NCBI RefSeq assembly: GCF_016836705.1
Contig: NZ_JAFCGY010000008.1
Coordinates: 62,001 to 126,000 of the forward strand
Reading direction: 5' to 3'
From: Mesorhizobium caraganae
Lineage (GTDB): Bacteria; Pseudomonadota; Alphaproteobacteria; Rhizobiales; Rhizobiaceae
Length of the DNA stretch: 64,000 nucleotides
The position numbers were made by a program, and so were the translations under genes. The notes under the pieces are model-generated. The model saw only the letters and a list, made by a program, of their open reading frames with translations, had not been told where the DNA came from and made no database searches. Position 1 is the first letter of the stretch; each line of letters opens with the position of its first letter. This document shows, piece after piece, positions 33,204 through 42,178 of this stretch.

Positions 33204-34238
33204 TTATTTCGCCTGCCAGGCATACCAGCGCGTGGCGATCTCGTCGCGGTGCTCGGCCCAATAGTTCATGTCGAGGTTGATCTGTCCGTCGACATGGGCG
33301 TCCGGCAGCGCCTTCACCACATCGGCCGGCATCTCGGCCTTGGCCTTGGTATTGATGGGCGCATAGCCGCTGGCTTCGGCAAATTTCGCCTGGCCGGCCG
33401 GGCTGCTTGCGGCGGCGAGGAACTTCATCGCGGCGTCCTTGTTCTTGGCGCCCTTGGGCACCACCAGGACGTCGGCCGCCGTCAGGTTCTGGTTCCAGGA
33501 GACGCCGACATCGGCGCCGTCCTTTTCCAGCGCGAAGACGCGGCCGTTCCACAGCTGGCCGAAGGTCGCTTCGCCTGATGCGATCAATTGCTGCGACTCC
33601 GCGCCGCCGCCCCACCAGACGATGTCGGACTTGATGGTGTCGAGCTTCTTGAAGGCGCGGTCGAGATCGAGCGGATAGAGCTTGTCGGCAGGAACGCCAT
33701 CGGCGAGCAGCGCGATCTCGATGACGCCGGGCGCCGACCATTTGTAGAAGGTCCGCTTGCCCGGGAATTTCTTGGTGTCGAACATGTCGGCCCAGCCGGC
33801 CGGGTTGCCCGAAACGGCGCCCTTGTTCCAGGCCAGCACGAAGGAATAATAGAAGCTGCCGACGGCATGATCGGTGGTGAAGCGCGGATCGAGATCGGCC
33901 TTCGGTACGGCGGTGAAGTCTATCGGCTCGAGCAGGCCATCCTTGGCCGCCTTGATTGCGAAATCCATCTCGACGTCGACGACATCCCAGTTGACGCTGC
34001 CAGCGTCGACCATCGCCTTCAGCTTGCCGTAGTCGGTCGGGCCGTCCTGCATGACCTTGATGCCGGATGCGGCCGTGAACGGTTCGGCCCAGGATTTGGT
34101 CTGCGCTTCCTGGGTCGTCCCGCCCCAGGAGGTGAACACCATGTCCTCGGCCTTTGCGGCCGTCGTTGCCAGAAGTGTCGTTGCCAGAAGTGTTGTTGCA
34201 AGAAGGCGGGCAAGGACGCCGGTGATGATCAGTTTCAT
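33204..34238 (-). CDS. Periplasmic substrate-binding protein, PotD/spermidine-type
   Basis: 344 aa with a strong ribosome site (AGAGGAG). The signal peptide contains LATT repeated three times (LLATTLLATTLLATT) and ends near AAKAED. The mature protein has FTSWGGTTQEAQ, WDVVDVEMDF and NMNYWAEHRDE segments typical of group I binding proteins of the PotD type. Many relatives bind small cationic or carboxylate compounds other than polyamines. Given the catabolic genes upstream, a betaine-like substrate such as trigonelline is a reasonable guess. Confidence 0.88.
   Translation of the reverse strand: MKLIITGVLARLLATTLLATTLLATTAAKAEDMVFTSWGGTTQEAQTKSWAEPFTAASGIKVMQDGPTDYGKLKAMVDAGSVNWDVVDVEMDFAIKAAKDGLLEPIDFTAVPKADLDPRFTTDHAVGSFYYSFVLAWNKGAVSGNPAGWADMFDTKKFPGKRTFYKWSAPGVIEIALLADGVPADKLYPLDLDRAFKKLDTIKSDIVWWGGGAESQQLIASGEATFGQLWNGRVFALEKDGADVGVSWNQNLTAADVLVVPKGAKNKDAAMKFLAAASSPAGQAKFAEASGYAPINTKAKAEMPADVVKALPDAHVDGQINLDMNYWAEHRDEIATRWYAWQAK
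34165..34209. repeat. Three 15-bp tandem repeats in the signal-peptide coding region
   Basis: On the plus strand the units are GTTGCCAGAAGTGTC, GTTGCCAGAAGTGTT and GTTGCAAGAAGGCGG. They encode LATTL-type repeats in the hydrophobic core of the signal peptide of the binding protein, so copy-number change would alter the length of that core. Confidence 0.8.
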
Positions 34239-34321
34239 GTCGTTCTCCTCTGTTTGTTTTCGTTGTTTGCTGTTTGCGACCGGCGTTTTCGCCTTGATCG
34301 CGTTTCCCCGGCCTGCGGCGC

Positions 34322-35800
34322 TTACCGCATGACGAAAGGATCGGGAATCGGGTCGTCCGAGGTGCGTATCCAGACCGATTTCGAACGCGTGTAGTCGCGG
34401 ATCGCGTCCATGCCGCCCTCGCGGCCGAGGCCCGACTGGCCATAGCCGCCAAACGGAACCAGCGGCGAGACGGCGCGATAGGTGTTGACCCAGACCACGC
34501 CGGCATGGATGCCGCGCGCCATGCGGTGGGCTTTGGCGAGATTGGTGGTGAAGACGCCGGACGCCAGGCCGAACGGCGTGTCGTTGGCAAGCGCGAGCGC
34601 CTCGCCTTCCGTATCGAAGGCGAGCACGCTGAGCACCGGACCGAACAGTTCCTCGCGCACACAGGGCAGGCCGGTATTGTCATTGGCATCAATGATCGTC
34701 GGCGCGTAGTAGAGGCCGTTTTCATGGCCGGCAGGCCGTTCGCCGCCGGTGACCAGCCGTCCGCCCGCGGCAAGGCTTGCCGCAACGATCTTCTCGATCC
34801 AGTCGCGCTGGCGCGATGTGGCAAGCGGCCCCATTTCGGTTGCGGGATCCTGCGGATCGCCGATCTTGATCGCTTCTGCCTGGCGCTTGAGCCGGGCGAG
34901 GAATTCGTCCTTCGCCGAACGCTCGACCAGCAGGCGCGAGCCGGCGACGCAGCTCTGCCCGGTGGCGGCGAAAATGCCGGCGACGACGGCGTTGGCGGCA
35001 CTGTCCAAATCGGCATCGGCAAACACCACGACCGGGCTTTTGCCGCCCAGTTCGAGCGTCGTGTAGGCGAGATTTTCCGCTGTGTTCCTGACGATCTGCC
35101 GGGCGGTTGCCGGACCGCCGGTGAAGGCGACGCGGGCGACGAGCGGATGGCTGGTCAGGCGGTGGCCGCAATCATGGCCGAAGCCGGTCAGGATGTTGAC
35201 ACTGCCAGCGGGAAAGCCGGCCTCATGGACGAGTTCGGCGAAGGCGAGCAGCGGGGCGGGGCCATCTTCCGATGCTTTGAGGACGACGGTGCAGCCTGCG
35301 GCAAGCGCCGGCCCGAGCTTGACGGCGGACAGGAAGAGTTGCGAATTCCACGGCACGAGCGCTGCGACGACGCCGATCGGTTCGGGCCGGATCGTTACTT
35401 CCATATCCGCCTTGTCGATAGGGACGAACGCGCCTTCGTGCTTGTCGGCCAGCCCGCCATAATAGCGGTAGTAATCGCCGACATAGGCGATCTGGGCGCG
35501 GGTCTCGCGGATGATCTTGCCGGTGTCGCGCGTCTCGAGTTCCGCCAGCCGGCCTGCATTGGCGACCACCAGGTCGCCCAGCCGCACCAGCAGCTTGCCG
35601 CGAGCCGTCGCCGTCATCGCCGCCCATGGGCCGGAGCGCAGCGCCTGGTGAGCGGCTTCGACGGCGCGGTCGACGTCGTCAGCCGATGCGGCGGGCATTT
35701 TTGCCCATGCCGTGCCGGTCGACGGGTCGATGCTGTCGAAAGTCGCGGCCGCGTCCTCGAAGCGGCCGTCGATATAGTTCCTGAACTGAGCGGCGCTCAT
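34322..35800 (-). CDS. NAD-dependent aldehyde dehydrogenase (TgnC-like candidate)
   Basis: 492 aa, a full-length ALDH. VPWNSQ holds the catalytic Asn, LELGGKSP the general-base Glu, and GQSCVAGSR the catalytic Cys; PFGGYGQSGLGREGG is the usual C-terminal motif. Its ATG overlaps the stop of the monooxygenase gene, so it belongs to the same pathway. In the known trigonelline route an ALDH oxidises the aldehyde formed after ring opening. The sequence alone does not identify the substrate. Confidence 0.9.
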   Translation of the reverse strand: MSAAQFRNYIDGRFEDAAATFDSIDPSTGTAWAKMPAASADDVDRAVEAAHQALRSGPWAAMTATARGKLLVRLGDLVVANAGRLAELETRDTGKIIRETRAQIAYVGDYYRYYGGLADKHEGAFVPIDKADMEVTIRPEPIGVVAALVPWNSQLFLSAVKLGPALAAGCTVVLKASEDGPAPLLAFAELVHEAGFPAGSVNILTGFGHDCGHRLTSHPLVARVAFTGGPATARQIVRNTAENLAYTTLELGGKSPVVVFADADLDSAANAVVAGIFAATGQSCVAGSRLLVERSAKDEFLARLKRQAEAIKIGDPQDPATEMGPLATSRQRDWIEKIVAASLAAGGRLVTGGERPAGHENGLYYAPTIIDANDNTGLPCVREELFGPVLSVLAFDTEGEALALANDTPFGLASGVFTTNLAKAHRMARGIHAGVVWVNTYRAVSPLVPFGGYGQSGLGREGGMDAIRDYTRSKSVWIRTSDDPIPDPFVMR

Positions 35801-36855
35801 CGCGATCCCGCTTTCGGTTCGGCAAAAGCCGGCATCACCCTGTCGATGAAGAGCTGCAGCGATTTCTTCTTGCGCTCATGGGAGAGGCCGCTGTCGATCC
35901 AGATCGAATACTGGTCGTAGCCGAGCGCCTCATAGGCCTTCAGCCTGGCGATCACCTCGTCGGCTTCGCCGATGACGAGGTTCTGCCGGATCTTGTCCGG
36001 CGCATATTGCGGCATGGCCGCGATCTCGGCCTCGGTCAGCGCCTCCAATATGCCTTGGCGCACCGGCTTCTTGTTCTGGAACCAAGCGCCGAACTGGCAA
36101 TAGAACTTTGACAGGTCCTGCGCCAAGCGGTCGGCATCGACCGCGTCCTCGGCGACGAATGTATGCATCAACAGCATGATTTCCGGCCGCGCTATGTCGG
36201 GGTGGGCAGCACAGGCGGTGTTGAAGCGCTCCATCAGGCTGGTCACCTCGCCATCGCCAGAGGCCAGCGGCGTCACCTGCACATTGCATTTGCTGGCCAC
36301 CGCAAAGTCGTGCGAATTGGGATCGCGCGCGGCCACCCAGATCGGCGGATAGGGCTTTTGCAGCGGCTTGGGCGACGAGGTGGTCGGCGGGAACGACCAG
36401 AACTCGCCGGAAAGCTCGAAATCGCCATCCCACAGGCCACGGATCGCCGGCACCATCTCGCGCATGCGCTGACCGGCGCCCCAGGCCTCGAGGCCGGGAA
36501 AAAGCCGCTGGTATTCGTAAGCGTAGGCGCCGCGCGCTATGCCGACGTCGAGGCGGCCGCCGGAGATGACGTCGGCCATCGCCGCTTCGCCGGCAAGCTT
36601 GATCGGGTGCCAGAACGGCGCCACGATGGTTCCGGTGCCTAGCCGGATACGCCTGGTCTTGGCGGCGAGCCAGGCGATGTTGATGAACGGGTTCGGCGAG
36701 ATGGTGAATTCCATGCCGTGATGCTCGCCGATCCAGGCGGTCTCGAAGCCTGCCTCTTCGGCCTGCACAACCAGCTCTTCCAGTTCACCGACAAGCTCGG
36801 AATGCGGCTTGGCCAGATCCGAGCGCTCCATGTGGACGAACAGCGAGAATTTCAT
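35797..36855 (-). CDS. Luciferase-like flavin monooxygenase (TgnB-like candidate)
   Basis: 352 aa, LLM-class TIM barrel: KFSLFVHMERSD, AGFETAWIGEHHGMEF, RIRLGTGTIVAPFWHPIKLA, and RLDVGIARGAYAYEY. The ATG at 36853-36855 matches the usual family start; a GTG 9 nt upstream overlaps the previous stop. Such enzymes need FMNH2 from a separate reductase, which is encoded directly upstream within the fusion protein. The pair resembles the two-component ring-opening oxygenase TgnA/TgnB that cleaves trigonelline, and also similar pyridine-ring oxygenases. Confidence 0.87.
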   Translation of the reverse strand: MKFSLFVHMERSDLAKPHSELVGELEELVVQAEEAGFETAWIGEHHGMEFTISPNPFINIAWLAAKTRRIRLGTGTIVAPFWHPIKLAGEAAMADVISGGRLDVGIARGAYAYEYQRLFPGLEAWGAGQRMREMVPAIRGLWDGDFELSGEFWSFPPTTSSPKPLQKPYPPIWVAARDPNSHDFAVASKCNVQVTPLASGDGEVTSLMERFNTACAAHPDIARPEIMLLMHTFVAEDAVDADRLAQDLSKFYCQFGAWFQNKKPVRQGILEALTEAEIAAMPQYAPDKIRQNLVIGEADEVIARLKAYEALGYDQYSIWIDSGLSHERKKKSLQLFIDRVMPAFAEPKAGSR

Positions 36856-36860
36856 CAGCG

Positions 36861-38651
36861 TCACCCGCGACCAGTAAGAGCTTGGGAAGATGCAGCCCTG
36901 GCGAGCGGCCGGACTTCGCCTTCGACCTCGTTGCCGACATAGACGCCGAATGCATCTTCCGTGCGTTCGCGGACATAGCGGGTCAGCATGGAACGAACCG
37001 CGGGATCGGCGATCCTGAGATCAACGATATGGTCGATGTCGACAAGCCGGGTCTGGCGATCGCCGGAAGAGGGCGCGGTAACCGTTCCCCGGTAGTAGAC
37101 GTGCGAGCGCGACGGATCGGCCGCGTCGTCCCACACCGCAAACAGGAAGCCGAGCTGTGCGTCGACAGCCTTGGCGGCGAGGCATCCCTTGAGGCTGCGG
37201 GCATCCTTCGGCGAGCCCAGCCCGCGCCCGGCCGGCAATTCGTGGAAACCGTCCGGTGTTTCGAAGAACAGCACTCGACCTTCATTTTCGAGGATGGCGC
37301 CGACTTCGGTCCCATGCGGTGCAGCAGCCAGCGCTTCCTGGCTGAGGCCGGGCGTGACATAGGTGCCGCGGCAATAGCCGAGCGGCTGCGCGCCATTGTG
37401 GGTGAAATCCCGGACGCGGCCGATCAGGATCGAATGGTCGCCGGCGTCGACCAGTTGTTCCATGCCGCAGTCGAACACGGCGAGGGAACCGTCGATCAGA
37501 GGATTGCCGGTTTGCCCGGATTTCCAGGCAACGGCAGCGAATTTGTCCGCGGCCTTGGAGGCGAAGATGCCGGATTCGGCCTTCTGGCTCTCCGACAGGA
37601 TGTTGATGGCGAAGCCTTTCGATGTCGAGAAGGCGCTGTGCCCCAGCGCCTTCTTGGCGATGCAGACAAGCACCAGCGGCGGCTCGAGCGAGACCGAGGT
37701 GAAGGAGTTGGCGGTGAAGCCGCGCGGTTCGCCTTCCGCGCCGATCGTGGTGACGATGGTGACGCCGGTCAGGAACGAGCCCAGCGCCCGCCTGAATTCG
37801 CCGGGATCAAATGCAGGAGCGGTCTCCGTTTTGGCGGAAGCGTCTTTCTCCGCATCGAGAAAAGCCGTGATGTGTTGAGTCACTTTTTCTGGCGAAGCGA
37901 TTGTCATCATGTGCCTTTCGCCGCTGAGGACCAAACACTGGCCGCGCGGTGCAAGGCGGGCCATGGCCGCCGACATGGCGGGCGTGGAATTCCTGTCCTC
38001 CGATCCGGTGATGAATAGGGCCGGCGCTGCAAGCTCGGCTAGGCGATCGACATGCCGGGTATCGGCGTGAGCAAAGAGGCGATAGGTGCGAGCGTACCCC
38101 TCGGGGTCAACGCTTGCCAGCGCCAGGCGCGCTGTTTCGGCGGCGTCGGCGAGCGTGGCCGGGATCGGATCACCGAACCAGCGGGCAAGTGTTGCGGCGA
38201 TGGCGGAAGGGTCGCCGTTGCTGCCGAGTGCCTCAGCCCGTTCACGCACAGCTTGCGCCAAGGCCTCAGGACGACGGAAAACGCCGTTGAGGCAAACGAC
38301 GGAGCTGACGCGCGGCGGCTCGCGGAGGGCGATTTCCAGGGCCACCAGCGCCCCCATGGAATGGCCAACGATCGACACGGAAGCGAAACCGAGATGGTCC
38401 AGCAGACGAAGCGCCTGGTCGGCAAAATCGGACAGTGCGGCGTTTTCCGGCGGCAAAGGCGAATTGCCATGACCGAGCATGTCGATGGCGACCAGGTCGA
38501 AACGGTCCTGCATCAAGGCGATCTGCGCCTGCCAGATCGCCGCACTCATGCCGACACCATGGATGAGCAGGACCGGCGCGCCCGAGCCGGCCCGGATGAA
38601 GCCGGTGCCGTCGGCAGTGTTGCTGCGGACTGTTGCACCAGCCTCAGCCAT
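36861..38651 (-). CDS. Fusion of alpha/beta-hydrolase, flavin reductase and a C-terminal domain
   Basis: 596 aa in three parts. Residues 1-270 are an alpha/beta-hydrolase with oxyanion LIHGVGM, nucleophile elbow GHSMG (Ser98) and a late His (GERHMM). Residues about 288-445 are a flavin-reductase domain (LGSFLTGVTIVTT...FTANSFTSVSLEPPLVLVC...FAINIL). Residues about 455-590 (VGAILENEGRVLFFETPDG...) form a third domain that resembles a NUDIX-like fold without a clear NUDIX box. Joining the hydrolase and reductase of one pathway in a single chain is unusual. Both activities are needed for trigonelline degradation (TgnA and TgnD roles). The start overlaps the upstream gene by 8 nt. Confidence 0.85.
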   Translation of the reverse strand: MAEAGATVRSNTADGTGFIRAGSGAPVLLIHGVGMSAAIWQAQIALMQDRFDLVAIDMLGHGNSPLPPENAALSDFADQALRLLDHLGFASVSIVGHSMGALVALEIALREPPRVSSVVCLNGVFRRPEALAQAVRERAEALGSNGDPSAIAATLARWFGDPIPATLADAAETARLALASVDPEGYARTYRLFAHADTRHVDRLAELAAPALFITGSEDRNSTPAMSAAMARLAPRGQCLVLSGERHMMTIASPEKVTQHITAFLDAEKDASAKTETAPAFDPGEFRRALGSFLTGVTIVTTIGAEGEPRGFTANSFTSVSLEPPLVLVCIAKKALGHSAFSTSKGFAINILSESQKAESGIFASKAADKFAAVAWKSGQTGNPLIDGSLAVFDCGMEQLVDAGDHSILIGRVRDFTHNGAQPLGYCRGTYVTPGLSQEALAAAPHGTEVGAILENEGRVLFFETPDGFHELPAGRGLGSPKDARSLKGCLAAKAVDAQLGFLFAVWDDAADPSRSHVYYRGTVTAPSSGDRQTRLVDIDHIVDLRIADPAVRSMLTRYVRERTEDAFGVYVGNEVEGEVRPLARAASSQALTGRG

Positions 38652-39231
38652 GCAGATCCCCGACCTCCTTCAGATCCTGATAGCGGTCGCCGATTCGATG
38701 GTGCGGGCGCCCGCCAATGGAGGCACCGAGCGCCACCACCAGTTCGTCCGGCGCCGGCGCGTCGCCGATCTGGAAATGCACTGTCAGATAGTGGGAGCGT
38801 CGGCCCTCGTCGTTCTTGTCCATCAGCGGGATCATGATCGGGGTGTTCGGCCCGCCACGCAGATTGGTGAAGGCAAGATAGGTCTTGGCGCCAACGGCAC
38901 GGCGATAGTGATTGCCAAAATGGAGCGTGTGGATCAGCGCCGAGGCGTGCTCGATCTCGCCCGAAGTACCGCAGATCGCGGCCTTGCCGTAGCCTTCGAT
39001 TGCCTCGCCCGAACCGGCGACGGCGATGATCTCGTGGGTCAAGATCTCTCCGAGCACCGGGGCGATGGCGCGGATCTCGGGTGAAAGATCCTCGGTGAAG
39101 CCGCGTCCGGCCCAGGGGTTGGTCAGCACCGCCGCCACGCCGATCAGGCGCAGCGGGCGAGGCGCTGCTTTTCCGCCTTCGATCAGCGTGTTCTCGATGT
39201 AGGTGACGATCTTTCGAATGGCCGGTTTCAT
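38644..39231 (-). CDS. AA_synth family protein (DUF1185)
   Basis: 195 aa. It has the family segments RKIVTYIENTLIEGG, VLTNPWAGRG, IEHASALIHTLHFGNHYR and LVVALGASIGGRPHHRIGDR. The Pfam name is amino acid synthesis protein, but its biochemical role is not known. Family members are frequent in oxidative catabolic operons. It is the first gene of the operon, 52 bp from the divergent palindromic operator. The start at 39231 has GAGGTTTTG just upstream; an earlier ATG at 39249 is less well supported. Confidence 0.85.
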   Translation of the reverse strand: MKPAIRKIVTYIENTLIEGGKAAPRPLRLIGVAAVLTNPWAGRGFTEDLSPEIRAIAPVLGEILTHEIIAVAGSGEAIEGYGKAAICGTSGEIEHASALIHTLHFGNHYRRAVGAKTYLAFTNLRGGPNTPIMIPLMDKNDEGRRSHYLTVHFQIGDAPAPDELVVALGASIGGRPHHRIGDRYQDLKEVGDLHG

Positions 39232-39282
39232 CAAAACCTCGGTCTGCATGGGCGATCAGGCACCTTTGCCTCTGTGACATCT

Positions 39283-39296
39283 TATGGTATACCATA
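39283..39296. promoter_or_regulatory. Perfect 14-bp palindrome, GntR-type operator
   Basis: TATGGTATACCATA is a perfect palindrome between the divergent AA_synth operon and the GntR gene. The core TGGTATACCA fits the TxGTxxxACxA-type sites of FadR-subfamily GntR regulators. A half-like ATGGTG follows at 39299. It should let the regulator control both transcripts. Confidence 0.8.
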
Positions 39297-39370
39297 CTAT
39301 GGTGCGCCTTGAGCCTTGTCAACCGGCCATGGAATCTGTTTTTGTGGCCGCGCGAGGAAGCGGAGAGAAA

Positions 39371-40042
39371 ATGTCGGATGATACCCTGCGGATTGACCGC
39401 TCTGCCAAGACGTTGCGGACGCTGGCGCTGGAGCGCATGCGCGAAGCGATCATGGATTTTCATTTCCAGCCCGGCGAAAGGCTGGTCGAGCGGCCGCTTT
39501 GCGACCAACTTGGCGTCAGCCGTTCGGTAGTACGCGAGGTTTTGCGCCAACTTGAGGCGGAAGGCCTGGTGCAGATGATACCGGGCCACGGACCCGCTGT
39601 TGCGAAGCCCGATCTCGGCCGCACCGACGAGATCTATGAACTCAGGGCGCTGCTGGAGGGAATCGCGGCGCGCGCCTGCGCCCTGTCGGCGACCGACGAA
39701 CAACTGGCGACGCTGGAAAGGGCCCTGGCGGACCTGTTCGAGGCGTGGGCATCCGGGACGCCGCCGGCGGTGATGCGCGCAACGACGAAATTTTACGAAG
39801 CGCTGTTCGAGGCCGCCGACAAGCGTGTCGCCTGGGAAATCGTCAGCGGATTGAATGTCCGCATCAATCAGCTCCGCTCCATGACCATCGCCTCGGCCAA
39901 CCGGCGCGAGCCGGCGATCGCTGAAATGACCGAGATCATGGATGCTATCAAGTTGCGCCACCCTGACAAAGCTGAGGCGGCCGCCCGACATCATGTCGAA
40001 CAAGCCTGGTCTATCGCGCAACAGTTGTTGCGCTCGAGGTGA
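39371..40042 (+). CDS. GntR-family regulator, FadR/FCD subfamily
   Basis: 223 aa. The N-terminal winged helix is visible (LERMREAIMDFHFQPGERLVERPL...LGVSRSVVREVLRQLEAEG), followed by an all-helical FCD ligand domain (IYELRALLEGIAARACAL, late His pair in AAARHHVEQAW). The ATG at 39371 has GGAGAGAAA upstream. It is transcribed divergently from the catabolic operon and is expected to repress it until the substrate or a pathway intermediate binds. Confidence 0.9.
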   Translation: MSDDTLRIDRSAKTLRTLALERMREAIMDFHFQPGERLVERPLCDQLGVSRSVVREVLRQLEAEGLVQMIPGHGPAVAKPDLGRTDEIYELRALLEGIAARACALSATDEQLATLERALADLFEAWASGTPPAVMRATTKFYEALFEAADKRVAWEIVSGLNVRINQLRSMTIASANRREPAIAEMTEIMDAIKLRHPDKAEAAARHHVEQAWSIAQQLLRSR

Positions 40043-41517
40043 GGTCGTCGTTGCTGGGAAGCTCCCATGACTGCCTTGTTCTACTTCGCCTGTCGCTTCT
40101 CATGGGAATGGGATGGCTAACACGCATTACTCGACAGCCAAAATTGCTGTTGCTTGCAGCTATTCTTCGGAGTCCTATTTCACTCAGCCGTATCGGTCGT
40201 TCTCAGGGGGTGACGTCGAACGACTGGCGACCTGAAGTCCCGATCCTGGAACTGAAATGTTCGTCCAACCGAGCTCATGCCTGTTGTCAATGTCCTCGGT
40301 CGCGGAACAGCGTGTTGGCCTGCTTGAGGATTTGCTCGCCCGCATTCCTGCCGGGAGGCCTGTGATCCAGACACCTACGGACCTTTGTCGCCGACGATCA
40401 AAATGCCCCACCGCTATGTCGGGTCTCACTGTGATTTCGTCGTCCGCAACATCCCGCCTGCACAGCTCTGGACTTACCGACTAGCAGTCTGAGGCGCGGG
40501 AGCTCGGACGACAGCGGGCATTCCGCAAATCGTGCTGAAGGACAGGACGGTGGTTGTCACGAAATTCGCATCGATGGCGCTTTTGTTGCCGCCACCGCTT
40601 TTGCGGACGCAGCTGTGCCTTTTAGCGCTCACTCATCGGCTATGTACACCGCCCTGTGGACAACAGACAGAGAAGCCACCACGGCCGCGCAAATCTCGTG
40701 ACGGCGTCTCGATACCGGGACCGGCCCGCCATTTCTCGGAGGCGATCCGTGCCGGTGCCTGGCTTGGATCGTGCCATCTATCTCCTGAGCGCGTCATGGT
40801 CGTCGTCCCTTTCACCCGGCGAACCTCCCGATCGCCGGACCCTTGATGAAGATTTCCCTCTGGAAAGTGACGTCTTTTTAGAGCGTGACGGTCTGCGCCG
40901 TCTTGTCGTACTTGGCATGAATCGCGATTCCCTGCCGCTAGCGGCGAAGCGCTGTCACTCTACCGTGCGACAGCCTTGGGAACCACGACAGGCGAACCAC
41001 AATAGTAATGTTTAGGCTGAAGACTTTTCAGCGGACCGTGAACAAAGGTTGGGAGTTCTTCCGCTCCCTGCGCGGCCCCTCGAACCCGCTTGCTTTGGAG
41101 AACGGAGGTCCTTTGTCAGCCGTTCCCGTGTTACCGGCAAACCGCCCTAAACGGTCACTCGCTGTCATTTGCCTGAATGCTTCAAGAGCTTCCCGAACAA
41201 AAACAGCTTGCCTTCGCGCACCCTGTCCTTCAAGCGACTTCTCATTTGCAGTGTGCCACGATCGCACTGGCCAGCATGCAGCCCGTTCCACGCATCGAGC
41301 GGCAAGGCGCAGCGTGTTGAGGTTCAAGATGTAAGGCCGGCGGCCTGGCCCGGAACTTTTTCAGATTACCCGAGGTCAAACACGAACAGTAGCCTTTCGT
41401 CTCGGCGGACGGCGTCGTTCTGGAGTCTCGTCCTGACCCGCTGGTTTCGAGATTCCGAACACCCCGGCATCGCCAGCCGTCGCTCCACCACCTCAATCCC
41501 GTTTTACCAACGTCACG
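40043..41517. other. Long non-coding or decayed region
   Basis: About 1.5 kb without any reading frame that looks like a real protein. Frames on both strands are short, with Ser/Arg/Pro-rich shadow-like products. It is followed by recognisable pseudogenes, so it is probably decayed coding DNA whose origin can no longer be read by eye. Confidence 0.5.
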
Positions 41518-41643
41518 TTTGAAGTCCTGGAAACGACCCTTGGCGACGCGTTCCCGGTCGTCGACGCGGCGTGCGGGCCGGGTTCCATGAGCCGAAGCCT
41601 TCTAGACCGGTATCCGCGTGCGTTGTCGACGCGGATGTCATGG
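41518..41643 (+). pseudogene. Fragment of a SAM-dependent methyltransferase
   Basis: The frame reads FEVLETTLGDAFPVVDAACG then PGSMSRSLLDRYPRA. This is the typical first strand, motif I (DxACGPGS) and first helix of class I methyltransferases. Homology stops afterwards and no start or remainder of the domain is present. Confidence 0.4.
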
Positions 41644-41649
41644 GTAACG

Positions 41650-42151
41650 GATGTTCTACCACGTTGCCCGCTGTCGCCTTGTCTGTGATTGACGTTCCGC
41701 GTTCGATCGAGCGAAGCAGGGGCGCCTGATTGCGGCCTCTGGTGAAATAGTGGAGCACGAACGGCCTGCCTTGCCGTTCCAGGACACGCGCCATTGCCAG
41801 GAGCGGGGTTATGCCGATACCCCCTGCGAGCAGCCAGGTTGGCCCGGCGCTATCCTTAGCGCGAAATGATTTCGCGGATGCGAAACGGGCAATTCGCCGC
41901 CGATAGTGACCGCGTCGTGAATCCAGGCCGAGCCGCCCCGGCCCGCCTCCTCGCGCTTCACTGCGATCGCGTAGTGGCTCAGGTCAGTTGGATCGCTGCA
42001 TAGCGAATTTGCCGCACTCTTCTGTCTGGCAGATGCACGTCGACATGGGAACCAGGATCGAACGGTGGCAAAGAGGACTTTCGAGGATGTCTCAGTGAAA
42101 TGAGCTGCACGTCGCCCGGCTCCGGCGGATATCCGCGACAATCAGCTTCAT
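41650..42151 (-). pseudogene. VanB-like flavin/ferredoxin reductase, decayed
   Basis: Pieces in three frames line up with phthalate/vanillate oxygenase reductases: a start MKLIVADIR, then EPGDVQLISLRHP, FDPGSHVDVHLPDRRVRQ (FAD domain), LCSDPTDLSHYAIAVKREEA, GRGGSAWIHD, LPVSHPRNHFAL, and MARVLERQGRPFVLHYFTRG. At least two frameshifts separate them and the C-terminal ferredoxin domain is missing. It was probably the last gene of the rubredoxin-PaiB-MOSC operon. Confidence 0.7.
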
Positions 42152-42178
42152 GATGATGCGAGGGGATGCCATGTCGGG

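Noticed and set aside
33151..35022. 623-codon minus-strand frame across the binding protein and aldehyde dehydrogenase genes
   Set aside because: Out-of-frame shadow of two well-supported genes.
38546..40021. 491-codon minus-strand frame opposite the GntR gene and over AA_synth
   Set aside because: Shadow of genes with clear family motifs on both sides.
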